A DNA stretch of 64,000 bases from Pseudomonas sp. PIC25 (lineage in GTDB: Bacteria; Pseudomonadota; Gammaproteobacteria; Pseudomonadales; Pseudomonadaceae). This document shows positions 43,667 to 50,771 of this stretch, piece by piece (within the stretch, counting starts at the first letter, position 1; each line of letters starts with the position of its first letter). The position numbers and the translations under genes are program-made. The stretch covers positions 1-64,000 of the forward strand of contig NZ_MUJY01000187.1 of the NCBI RefSeq assembly GCF_002286785.1, given 5' to 3'. The notes under the pieces were generated by a model. The model was not told the DNA's origin, ran no database searches, and saw only the letters and a list, made by a program, of their open reading frames with translations.

Positions 43667-44326
43667 CTATCCAGCGTTCTGGGCGACCCATTGGTTGAAT
43701 GCATCCTGCGAATTGGCGTCGTGCATGTCGTCAGGGTGTTTGACGATCTCAAGTCCGGTGCGAGGAATCTCACCTGGGAAGGTTGCCTGAACCCACTGTT
43801 GGTAGTGGGCGTTCGGATGAACCGTGAATTCTCCATCCGAGCGCGGAGGAGCGCTGAATTCGCTTCCCCAGCAGATTTCGTCATAGCCAATCGCGAGCAG
43901 CCGAAGGAAGTCAACCGGATCGTCGGCAAGCGTGCAAACCATTACTGAGCCCGATCCCGAGCCCAGGTGGACAATCTTTTGTTCGCCGTTCGGGGCGAGC
44001 CAGAATGCGGCCATGGAGCCTTCGTCGCCGGTTTTGGCGAAGACGCACAGTCGGTTCAGGACTTCGGGTCGTTCATGGCCGAACCAGTATTTGAGGTTGA
44101 CGTTGCCTTCAGCAAAGAACGAAATGTTGGTCCCGCCCTGACGCTCAGTGTCCGTCCAACTAGCACGAAGCTCGTCCTCGGGAAACAGGAAGCCAATGCG
44201 CTCGCCCGAAGGACGATCGATATACAGATGGTTTTCCTCGATCCAACTGAAGAGGGTTCGTAGCGGCTGGGGCAAGTGCATGCCAGGGAGTAGCGTGCGG
44301 CAAATCTGCTGTTCCAGGGTGCCCAT
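43667..44326 (-). CDS. SMI1/KNR4 (SUKH)-like protein
   Basis: This 219-residue acidic protein has PLRTLFSWIEENHLYIDRPS, GFLFPEDELRASW, VVHLGSGSG-type IVHLGSGSGSVM and DDPVDFLRLLAIGYDEICW, which recall the SUKH fold of SMI1/KNR4 proteins. Many SUKH proteins are immunity factors for nuclease or deaminase toxins. AAGGAAGGCACCCGA before ATG 44326 gives the start. The neighbouring nuclease-like gene lies 62 bp upstream on the same strand, so the two could form a toxin-immunity pair. Family call is moderate. Confidence 0.6.
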   Translation of the reverse strand: MGTLEQQICRTLLPGMHLPQPLRTLFSWIEENHLYIDRPSGERIGFLFPEDELRASWTDTERQGGTNISFFAEGNVNLKYWFGHERPEVLNRLCVFAKTGDEGSMAAFWLAPNGEQKIVHLGSGSGSVMVCTLADDPVDFLRLLAIGYDEICWGSEFSAPPRSDGEFTVHPNAHYQQWVQATFPGEIPRTGLEIVKHPDDMHDANSQDAFNQWVAQNAG

Positions 44327-44388
44327 TCGGGTGCCTTCCTTACTGGCTGAGGTCGGTATGTAGTGGAGCCATACAGCGTTGCATGGCT

Positions 44389-44925
44389 TCAACTGGGGGG
44401 GTGAGGCTCAGCCGGCTCATCGTAAGAATTCCACCTGACTTTGGCATGTTTGCCGGAACCCTTGCTGATTCGCTTTCTATCGATGATGCGGGACTCGAAC
44501 TGCCAGTCCTTGGATATTTTCACTACGATGAGCTTGCTGAAGTTCCCGGCGCGCTTGACCAGGACTGGGCTGCTGCCCTTCTCGGGGGAGATCGTTTTGA
44601 CCTCGATAAAGTCATTACCGAGCCGTCCATCAGATCCTGGTGCATGGGCTCTATGACGCTTGATACCGTACTTGACCTCGGCATAGAACTCGCCAAGCTC
44701 GCCCCAAATTTGCAGGTAGCGTCCAGTGAGGTCCTTGTATGCTGTGGCAACAGCGATAAGGTCTTCGAAGGTCCGGATCAGCTCAATACTGCCGCCAGGA
44801 TATTCCGCAAGGAGGTCTTGTTCCTCTAGTTGCTCATTGATGTAGTCCCAGCTAATCCACTCGCCATCATCCCAAATGCCATCGGATGAGTTGCTCAGCT
44901 TCTTTCCTGTCATTGAGCATCGCAT
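44389..44925 (-). CDS. Possible PD-(D/E)xK nuclease-like protein
   Basis: This 178-residue protein has SSDGIWDDGEWISWDYINEQ near the N-terminus. A PD-(D/E)xK-like core follows: GELGEFYAEVKYG, DGRLGNDFIEVKTISPEK, then LIVVKIS and FESRIIDRKRI. The Glu, Asp and ExK order suits a restriction-endonuclease-like fold. ATG 44925 lies just after GGCAAGGAAG; the frame is open to a TTG at 45009 with no ribosome site. With the downstream SUKH-like gene it may be a nuclease toxin/immunity unit. No secretion signal is seen. Confidence 0.55.
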   Translation of the reverse strand: MRCSMTGKKLSNSSDGIWDDGEWISWDYINEQLEEQDLLAEYPGGSIELIRTFEDLIAVATAYKDLTGRYLQIWGELGEFYAEVKYGIKRHRAHAPGSDGRLGNDFIEVKTISPEKGSSPVLVKRAGNFSKLIVVKISKDWQFESRIIDRKRISKGSGKHAKVRWNSYDEPAEPHPPS

Positions 44926-45162
44926 AGCATCTTCCTTGCCCTTCGGGCCGGTTATCGATCCTTCTTTCAGTTCGAACTCGATACTATGCAGGTAAGAATG
45001 GGTAGACAAGCGATCCAGGGCTGAGCTGGAGGCCTTCTTCAGAAGGCCACAACCGAGGAGATTTCTTCGGGCTCACAATCTTGTTCGTGATGCGATGGCA
45101 TCACGGAGCCACATTAAACCCAATGCGCCCTGAGGCTGGGCAGTTTTCGACTTCCGGCTTTC

Positions 45163-45426
45163 CTACGGTATGTCGCACTGCAGTGTGGCATCGACATAGT
45201 GCTTGCCGTTGGACAGCGGCTTGTCGAACGTCACCTTGAAGGAGTCCGCAACCGGGCTGCCTTTGAAGGACTTACAGCTCTCCTCCAGATTCTCCTTTGC
45301 CTTGGCGGTTGCGGCTTCGAGCGTAGCGCCTTCGCCGTTCCCGGTGAGGTTTGAGACGGCCGCCAGGGCAAGCTCACAGGTTCCAAGCGCGAACATCGAC
45401 AGGGCGAGGGCATGGATCTTCTTCAT
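45163..45426 (-). CDS. Small exported protein of unknown function
   Basis: This 87-residue protein has a signal peptide (MKKIHALALSMFALGTCELA, cut near ALA-AV) and a 63-residue mature part with two Cys (EESCKSF and ATLQCDIP) likely paired in the periplasm. AAGGATGCTCCTC precedes ATG 45426; an upstream ATG at 45435 is possible. No family recognised. It lies between the nuclease-like gene and the tra lipoprotein gene, at the edge of the cargo insert. Confidence 0.65.
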   Translation of the reverse strand: MKKIHALALSMFALGTCELALAAVSNLTGNGEGATLEAATAKAKENLEESCKSFKGSPVADSFKVTFDKPLSNGKHYVDATLQCDIP

Positions 45427-45612
45427 GAGGAGCATCCTTGTAGGAAGAGGAACGCACATGGTAGGCAACTCGAAGGGGCTGAGGCAATTGATCACGCCGT
45501 CTTCACGGGAGCGGGCCGAAGGCACAGAGACTTCACAGGCATTTGTACCAGCGACCAGCCCAGGCCAAAGGCTCGATGTACTGTGCCGGGCGAGGCGTAT
45601 TTGTGGGTGCGC

Positions 45613-46059
45613 TCAATAGCCTTCCACCCGTTCTCCCGGCATGGCGTACTGCACGCGCTGATACAGCGGAAACACTGTGCTGTAGCCCGGTACAGGCACC
45701 GGATCGGTGCCCGCCAGATGCGGAAAGACATACATCACCAGATCGGGATTGGGCAGCCGATGGAACTGGCGGTAGATTTCGTTCTGCGCGGTGCGCGTGT
45801 AGGCCGCGTTCTCGGTGGGAGCTGCCTGTACGTCGGCGTTCGTCAGCGGACGTCGTAACGTCTGGCGGGCGTCGAGCAACTGCCGGGCCGCCTGGCCGCC
45901 ATTGCGGCTGCCGCCGGTTTCCCGCTCCCAGATATCGAGCATGGTGGCGTCACCATGCGTCAGCAGCTTCTCCTTGTTGGTCGCGCAGCCCGCGAGCCCC
46001 ATCGAGGCCAGGGCAGCGAAGAGAAACAGGGCTTTGCGGTCAGTCCAGGTCCGAGTCAT
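45613..46059 (-). CDS. ICE conjugation lipoprotein, TIGR03751 family
   Basis: This 148-residue lipoprotein has a lipobox LASMGLAGC (~20-26) and a helical mature part (HGDATMLDIWERETGGSRNG, LPNPDLVMYVFPHLAG). It matches the TIGR03751 lipoprotein of PFGI-1 ICEs, equivalent to TraV of F, which anchors the outer-membrane core complex. CGGAGAAAGCC before ATG 46059 sets the start. It overlaps the PFL_4705 gene by 20 bp and is separated from the TraC-like ATPase gene by inserted cargo. Confidence 0.9.
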   Translation of the reverse strand: MTRTWTDRKALFLFAALASMGLAGCATNKEKLLTHGDATMLDIWERETGGSRNGGQAARQLLDARQTLRRPLTNADVQAAPTENAAYTRTAQNEIYRQFHRLPNPDLVMYVFPHLAGTDPVPVPGYSTVFPLYQRVQYAMPGERVEGY

Positions 46060-47473
46060 GGCTTTCTCCGAGGCGGTGATCGACACGGCGTCCCTTGGCG
46101 TCGTAGTCGATGTTCAAGGGTTGCTCGATGTGCACGGCCACCTGCGCGCCGGGCGGCACGTAGACGGCGGCGAAGGCCTGTCCGTAGAGCTTGTTCACCC
46201 ACTGCGACATGTCCTGGACGCCGCTGGCCAGCATGCGCCCCACGGCCTCGTTGCCGGAGATGCCCACCGTCCCCAGTGAGCTGTTGCCGTTGCTGACGAC
46301 TGCGACGTTGCCGGTGTCGGACTTGATCAGCGACGCCGCGCCGGCGCCGGCCGCGGTGATCAGGGCTTGCGAGCCGAGATACTGCTGAGCGTTGCTGCGC
46401 TTCTCGCCGGTGACGCAGGGAATACCGTGCGGATCGCTGATCCAGCCCAGGCCGCTGTCGATGGACTTATCGTTCGGGTTCTGGGCATCGCTGCGGCGGG
46501 TGTTGTTGTCTCGCTTGTCCTCTTCCGGAACCGTGCGGATGGTGCCGTCCTGGAACACGAAGGTAACGGAGCGGATCTGCCCCCGCACACAGGAAAGCGT
46601 CCAATCGCCGGAGGCGGTGCCGCTGACCACCGCGCCAGCCACATCGGGGATGTCGATCCCGTTGGCGGTGAGGTTGTCCGGGCCGATCAGGACCTTGAAG
46701 GGGTACGGATCATTCACCGTCCCGTCGACCGGCACCCGACCGATCAGCGCCGTCATGACGATCGACCCCATCAGCGTGGCGTTGGCCGGGACGGTATAGA
46801 CGGCATGGGTCGAGGCGCCCATGGCCTGGGTGCCGGCATCGGCCGCCGTACCTACTGCATTCTCCAAGGCCTTTTGCGCCGGCCCGATTTGGGTTGGCAA
46901 ATTGAAATTGCCAGGTAGGGCGCCGCGCTGCTTGTCGTCTTCGGTCGGGGCATCCTCGGGCTCGATCCAATGCACGTCGGCCGGCGTCGGGCCGTCACCG
47001 TCTTCCAGCCCCAAGCCTACCGGTAGGTCGGCTTGCTCGGGCTTGTTGCCCAAGCCATCCAGGCGGCGCTGCAGTTCCTGCAACAGGCCCTGGGTGTGCT
47101 CCTTGTCGTTGGCCATTTCGGCACGCTCTTGCTGCAGCCGGTTGCGCTCTTCGCCCAAGGCACTCTCGATGCGCCGGTCGATGCTGTGTTCGCGTTGGCG
47201 CAGGCGGGCGTTCTCTTCCTTCTGGTGCTTGTTGTCGGCCAGCGCCGTCTGCAACTCATTGCGGAGTTGTTTCACCTGGGCGACCAGGGTGGCGACGGTA
47301 TCGCGCGGCGTGTCGCCTTCGATGCCCAGCGCTTTCATTTCCTCGGGCGTGAGCTGGTTGGTCTGCTGCGCGGGGGCGTTGTCACCACTGTCCCTGAACC
47401 ATCTGAAGACGACGATCACCACGATGATCAGCATGGGGAGCATCAACCAGCGGAGCAGCTTGTTACTCTTCAT
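46040..47473 (-). CDS. ICE conjugation protein, PFL_4705 family (TraB-like)
   Basis: This 477-residue protein has one N-terminal membrane anchor (LLRWLMLPMLIIVVIVVFRW) and a coiled coil (~50-125, VKQLRNELQTALADNKHQKE). A periplasmic TraB/VirB10-like domain follows (VYTVPANATLMGSIVMTALI...SGTASGDWTLSCVRGQIRSV) and ends RRVDHRLGESHDSDLD. TraB links inner and outer membranes in the T4SS core. AAGGAGCGGACC before ATG 47473 gives the start; the upstream in-frame region belongs to PFL_4704. Overlaps on both sides show tight coupling. Confidence 0.92.
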   Translation of the reverse strand: MKSNKLLRWLMLPMLIIVVIVVFRWFRDSGDNAPAQQTNQLTPEEMKALGIEGDTPRDTVATLVAQVKQLRNELQTALADNKHQKEENARLRQREHSIDRRIESALGEERNRLQQERAEMANDKEHTQGLLQELQRRLDGLGNKPEQADLPVGLGLEDGDGPTPADVHWIEPEDAPTEDDKQRGALPGNFNLPTQIGPAQKALENAVGTAADAGTQAMGASTHAVYTVPANATLMGSIVMTALIGRVPVDGTVNDPYPFKVLIGPDNLTANGIDIPDVAGAVVSGTASGDWTLSCVRGQIRSVTFVFQDGTIRTVPEEDKRDNNTRRSDAQNPNDKSIDSGLGWISDPHGIPCVTGEKRSNAQQYLGSQALITAAGAGAASLIKSDTGNVAVVSNGNSSLGTVGISGNEAVGRMLASGVQDMSQWVNKLYGQAFAAVYVPPGAQVAVHIEQPLNIDYDAKGRRVDHRLGESHDSDLD

Positions 47474-48380
47474 GGTCCGCTCCTTCGGCCCCATCGCGAC
47501 TCGGTGGCGACGGCAGATTGAGCGCCGCGTCGATGGGGCTGATGGTCGGCAACAGCGATTCGGCCAGCCCATGGCCGCGGGTCACCAGGTACACCACGGT
47601 CGTGTCCGTCGAAGCACCTGCCGGCCCCACCGAGGGATGCTGAAAGGTCGCGGCGACGAAATCGCCTTGCAAAGTGCGCGGGTCCAGGTCGAGCCAATGG
47701 GCCGAGGTATTGGTCAGGCGGACGGCGGTCACCCACAGGTCTTCGAGGCGCCAGGCAGCCAATGCCTGCGCGCGAACGGGCAGGGTGGGGAGCAGCGTCT
47801 CCAGCGCCAGGTTGCGGTCCAGTCGGGCGCGTTGAATGCCGGCCACGGGCTCGACCGTGCGCAGAGGCGCGTAGAGGTTCTGCGCCGCATAGCGGGTCAG
47901 TATCACCGGAACCGGCGTTTCGCGTATCGGGCGTGAGGTGTCGTCGTTGGCCGGTAGCGTGCTGCCGGGCTGGTCGTCAGCGTTGGTGCCACCGTAGCGC
48001 TTGGCGGGAACGTCCCCTTCGACGATGCGCACGGGCTCCATTGGTGGCTGGCCATCCTTCGCCGCCTGCGCGGCAATGTCCAGCAGGATCAGCGCGCCCG
48101 AATCGGTGTCCTGCAACTGCAATCGTGTCGGCGCGATGGGTTCGCGGGCCAGCAGGTAGACCGCACCTCCTGCAATTTGTACGCGCAGTTGGGTGCTCAC
48201 CACAGACGGCACCCCGACCCGCACGTTGCGGTCGAGGAAGATCACGCGCTCCTGGCCGACGACCAAGGGCACCGCCAGCGGCAGGCGCTCCCAACGAAGC
48301 ACCTCCACGGCCTGGATGATCGGTGCGATGGCCATCATCAGAAGCACAACGGCCAATGAGGAAACGACAGGGCGCTTCAT
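47463..48380 (-). CDS. ICE conjugation protein, PFL_4704 family (TraK-like)
   Basis: This 305-residue periplasmic protein has a signal peptide (VVSSLAVVLLMMAIAPIIQA) and a beta-rich mature part with a secretin-N-like N-terminal region (VLRWERLPLAVPLVVGQERV) and a C-terminal WRLEDLWVTAVRLTNTSAHW. It matches TIGR03749, equivalent to F TraK, the core-complex partner of TraB and the lipoprotein. ATG 48380 overlaps the previous stop by ATGA, and its end overlaps the PFL_4705 start by 11 bp. Confidence 0.92.
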   Translation of the reverse strand: MKRPVVSSLAVVLLMMAIAPIIQAVEVLRWERLPLAVPLVVGQERVIFLDRNVRVGVPSVVSTQLRVQIAGGAVYLLAREPIAPTRLQLQDTDSGALILLDIAAQAAKDGQPPMEPVRIVEGDVPAKRYGGTNADDQPGSTLPANDDTSRPIRETPVPVILTRYAAQNLYAPLRTVEPVAGIQRARLDRNLALETLLPTLPVRAQALAAWRLEDLWVTAVRLTNTSAHWLDLDPRTLQGDFVAATFQHPSVGPAGASTDTTVVYLVTRGHGLAESLLPTISPIDAALNLPSPPSRDGAEGADHEE

Positions 48381-49060
48381 GGCGTCTCTCCTTGCGGTGC
48401 GGACGGGTTGCCTTCGGCCGACGAGGGCGCGGTGGGAAGGGTGATGCGTTCTGGCGCGCGGCTGTAGCAATCGAGCGCCAGCCCGAAGGGGTTGCGTTCG
48501 GGGTCGACATCCATCCGCACGACGCGCAGCGGGTAGCGAACCAGGGCGCGCTTCACCTGCTCGGCGCCGTAATACTCATCGGCGGAGACGTCCAGGGTCA
48601 CGACCCACTCGCGATCGGATACCACCTTCACGCGCGCCGTTGGATCGTCGCCATAGCCGCGCCCGGGAATTTCATAGAGCCCGCGCACGCGCTGGCGAAG
48701 CTCGCTGTTGGTGCGGCGGAATTCGTAATCCTGCTGCAGGATGGCGCGGCACTCCGGCGTCAGATAGGCGGAGAGGGCGCGCAGGTTGCGCGGATAATCT
48801 TCCTCGCCATTGCTGGGCCAGCGGTTGAGTTGCTGAAAGACGTAGAAGGCGAAGGCGTACACGCTCTCGGGCGGCACGTCCCACCAAGGGCGCGTGCTTC
48901 CCGAGCGCAGGTCGGGCGGGACGTGGATGGTCAGGTTGCGCGGCGCGCTCCACCAGCCGAACCCGAGCATCAGGACCACCACCAGCAGCGCGACGAGGCC
49001 CAGGCGCAGTGTTCTCACATGCGACTGGAGGTGCAGGACCTCGTTCTTGAAGCGGCTCAC
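48377..49060 (-). CDS. ICE conjugation protein, PFL_4703 family (TraE-like, TIGR03746)
   Basis: This 227-residue inner-membrane protein starts MSRFKNEVLHLQSHVRTLRL (GTG at 49060), has one anchor (LGLVALLVVVLMLGFGWWSA), and a VirB8/TraE-like periplasmic domain (SVYAFAFYVFQQLNRWPSNG, LSAYLTPECRAILQQDYEFR). The GTG overlaps the stop of the TIGR03750 gene. TraE-like proteins bridge the inner membrane and the pilus assembly site. The frame extends to 49096 through a TTG, but the family start is at the GTG. Confidence 0.92.
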   Translation of the reverse strand: MSRFKNEVLHLQSHVRTLRLGLVALLVVVLMLGFGWWSAPRNLTIHVPPDLRSGSTRPWWDVPPESVYAFAFYVFQQLNRWPSNGEEDYPRNLRALSAYLTPECRAILQQDYEFRRTNSELRQRVRGLYEIPGRGYGDDPTARVKVVSDREWVVTLDVSADEYYGAEQVKRALVRYPLRVVRMDVDPERNPFGLALDCYSRAPERITLPTAPSSAEGNPSAPQGETP

Positions 49061-49467
49061 ACGCCACCCCGGTGCGTGCTGCGGCGTGTGGTCCAATAGC
49101 CGGAGCGTGTCACCAACGCCTGGCCGCCGAGGTAATCACCCAGCGCAGGATGCCGCAGGGCGAGCCGCCATTGCAGGTGCCGGTACAGCCAGGTGTCGGG
49201 CCTTCCTCGCTTTTGCCGCCGCAGGAATCCGCCACCGATGAAAATGCCCGCGGCGACGGCGGCCACGATGACGGTGGGGAGCACCGCGATGTTGTGTGAC
49301 AGCCATGCCAGCGGAAGCCCCATGACCAACCCGGCCGCGGCCGACAGGCCGGCGCACATCCACAGCTCGTCGGCCGTCATTCCCCGCACCACCACCGGCT
49401 GGCGATTCAGGCGGTGTGGCAGGAACGCCACCGTGCCGTCGCGTGCGGTCTCCAGGCTGGTGGACAC
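49057..49467 (-). CDS. ICE conjugation protein, TIGR03750 family (TraL-like)
   Basis: This 136-residue protein has the cytoplasmic start FLPHRLNRQPVVVRGMTADE, a pair of membrane segments (~38-80), and a C-terminal basic tail (WLYRHLQWRLALRHPALGDY). It matches TIGR03750, analogous to F TraL/VirB3 in inserting pilin or supporting the ATPase at the membrane. GTG 49467 follows AGGGGCTGG. The gene lies 13 bp behind PFL_4702. Confidence 0.9.
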   Translation of the reverse strand: MSTSLETARDGTVAFLPHRLNRQPVVVRGMTADELWMCAGLSAAAGLVMGLPLAWLSHNIAVLPTVIVAAVAAGIFIGGGFLRRQKRGRPDTWLYRHLQWRLALRHPALGDYLGGQALVTRSGYWTTRRSTHRGGV

Positions 49468-49479
49468 GACCCAGCCCCC

Positions 49480-49845
49480 TTACAGGACGCCGGTGGCGGT
49501 GGTGAGCAGCCAGATGCCGATCACCAGCAGCATCGCGCCGACCGCCACGGTCAGGCCGAACTGGCCCCAGGTCGCGCGTCCGGTGTGAATCTCCGAGTAG
49601 CGCGTGTAGGCGTGGTAGCACACGCCGACGAACATCGAGGCCACGACGATCAGGGCAATCAGTAGCACGATGTCGTAGCCGTAGTTCTGCAGGGTTTGAA
49701 GGATGCCGTTGCCTGCGCCGCGCGAGGGGTCTTCCATGGTCGGCAGGCCTTGCGCCCAGGTGGATAACGGCAGGCCCGCAACGAACAACGACAGCATTGC
49801 GGTGAAGGGGCGGCGGATGAAGCGTGGGGAGGGGGAGATATTCAT
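49480..49845 (-). CDS. ICE membrane protein, PFL_4702 family (pilin-like)
   Basis: This 121-residue protein has a signal peptide (FTAMLSLFVAGLPLSTWAQG) and two hydrophobic segments (DIVLLIALIVVASMFVGVCY, QFGLTVAVGAMLLVIGIWLL). This matches TIGR03745 and the layout of TraA/VirB2 pilins. It is the best candidate for the conjugative pilin. The ribosome site before ATG 49845 is weak. It starts 16 bp after PFL_4701. Confidence 0.88.
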   Translation of the reverse strand: MNISPSPRFIRRPFTAMLSLFVAGLPLSTWAQGLPTMEDPSRGAGNGILQTLQNYGYDIVLLIALIVVASMFVGVCYHAYTRYSEIHTGRATWGQFGLTVAVGAMLLVIGIWLLTTATGVL

Positions 49846-49861
49846 GGCGAAGGTCGTGCGG

Positions 49862-50101
49862 TCAGGAGAGCAGGAAAAACGCCAGCACCAGGTACATCGC
49901 GACAAAGCGCGCCGCGACGGCCAGGAGCTGGCGTTGGTTGATGCGCTGCTCGGCCCAGCCCACGTAGGCGGTGCGTAGCGCCCACACGCCCCACAGCAGC
50001 AGGACGGCGAACAGAGCACTGAGCAGGAGGGTCGAGGCGGCGCTTGGCGTGAATCCGCCGTTGGCTTGAAAAGCGGAGGCCTGCGCAGCGGAGAGACTCA
50101 T
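49862..50101 (-). CDS. ICE membrane protein, PFL_4701 family
   Basis: This 79-residue protein has an N-terminal MSLSAAQASAFQANGGFTPS and two membrane segments (TLLLSALFAVLLLWGVWALR, LLAVAARFVAMYLVLAFFLL) linked by a short basic loop. It matches TIGR03758 of PFGI-1 ICEs. ATG 50101 overlaps the RAQPRD gene stop (ATGA). A small T4SS membrane component of unknown exact role, possibly an accessory pilin. Confidence 0.88.
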   Translation of the reverse strand: MSLSAAQASAFQANGGFTPSAASTLLLSALFAVLLLWGVWALRTAYVGWAEQRINQRQLLAVAARFVAMYLVLAFFLLS

Positions 50102-50454
50102 GGCGCGTCCTCCGGCTCAGGGCGCTCGGCCACGTAGTTGCCAGCGAGGTCCTCGGGATCGCGCGGCTGAGCCCGCTGGGGCGTCAGGTAGTCGTGGATG
50201 CCGGCGCGAACACGTTCGAGGTCTTCACGCAGACGGGCGTAGTCGAAGTGATAGCGGGAGCGGGAATGTTCAGAAGGGCTGGCACTGGCCGCGTGCTCGG
50301 CCAGGCGGTCGAGCATATCGAGCTGGCGGACGGCAGCGACCAGGTGCGCACGTTCCAGTGCCGGGTCGCCGGCATGGGCGGGCGACAGTGAGGTCAGCAG
50401 CCCGACGGCTACCAGGCTCAGCACAGGAATTGATGGGTAGACAGGTGAGGTCAT
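50098..50454 (-). CDS. RAQPRD family ICE periplasmic protein
   Basis: This 118-residue protein has a signal peptide (VLSLVAVGLLTSLSPAHAGD) and a helical mature part with the family signature RAQPRD (YLTPQRAQPRDPEDLAGNY, ~95). It is the TIGR01690 protein that opens the PFL_4701-4706 run in such ICEs. ATG 50454 and GTG 50457 are adjacent; the ATG is used. Upstream lies the AfsA-HAD insert, which separates it from the TIGR03747 gene. Confidence 0.92.
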   Translation of the reverse strand: MTSPVYPSIPVLSLVAVGLLTSLSPAHAGDPALERAHLVAAVRQLDMLDRLAEHAASASPSEHSRSRYHFDYARLREDLERVRAGIHDYLTPQRAQPRDPEDLAGNYVAERPEPEDAP

Positions 50455-50771
50455 CACGCCAATCCAGATTCATGTGGACGGCGTCATGCTGCAATGGGAT
50501 TCCTAGAGATGCCTCAAACAATAGGATTGAGAGACATACCGGTTTTTGGTGTGGCACGGATATGCCAATGGGCGACTATGATCGTCGCCCTTGGCGCTCA
50601 ATTCGGCGAGGTAGTCACATGGGTAACCGTGGGTTACTCACAAACGACACTGACAGGTACCACGGAATTGATAGCAAAGCCGATCTTCGAGTCATTTCAA
50701 CTGTTCGACCAATACGAATCGAGAGCAGGAATCTATGTAAGAGAAGCAGCACTGATACTTGATAGGTAATG
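50455..50771. other. Gap between RAQPRD gene and AfsA-HAD gene
   Basis: This 317-bp region contains a plus-strand frame (50494-50769, 91 residues, MGFLEMPQTIGLRDIPVFGV) with no clear ribosome site or known relative. It is less GC-rich than the tra genes. It must contain the promoter of the minus-strand RAQPRD-tra run, because the AfsA-HAD gene is foreign to that operon. Confidence 0.4.

Noticed and set aside
50494..50769. 91-codon plus-strand frame before the AfsA-HAD gene
   Set aside because: No convincing ribosome site or family; hydrophobic stretch could be chance. Not called as a gene.
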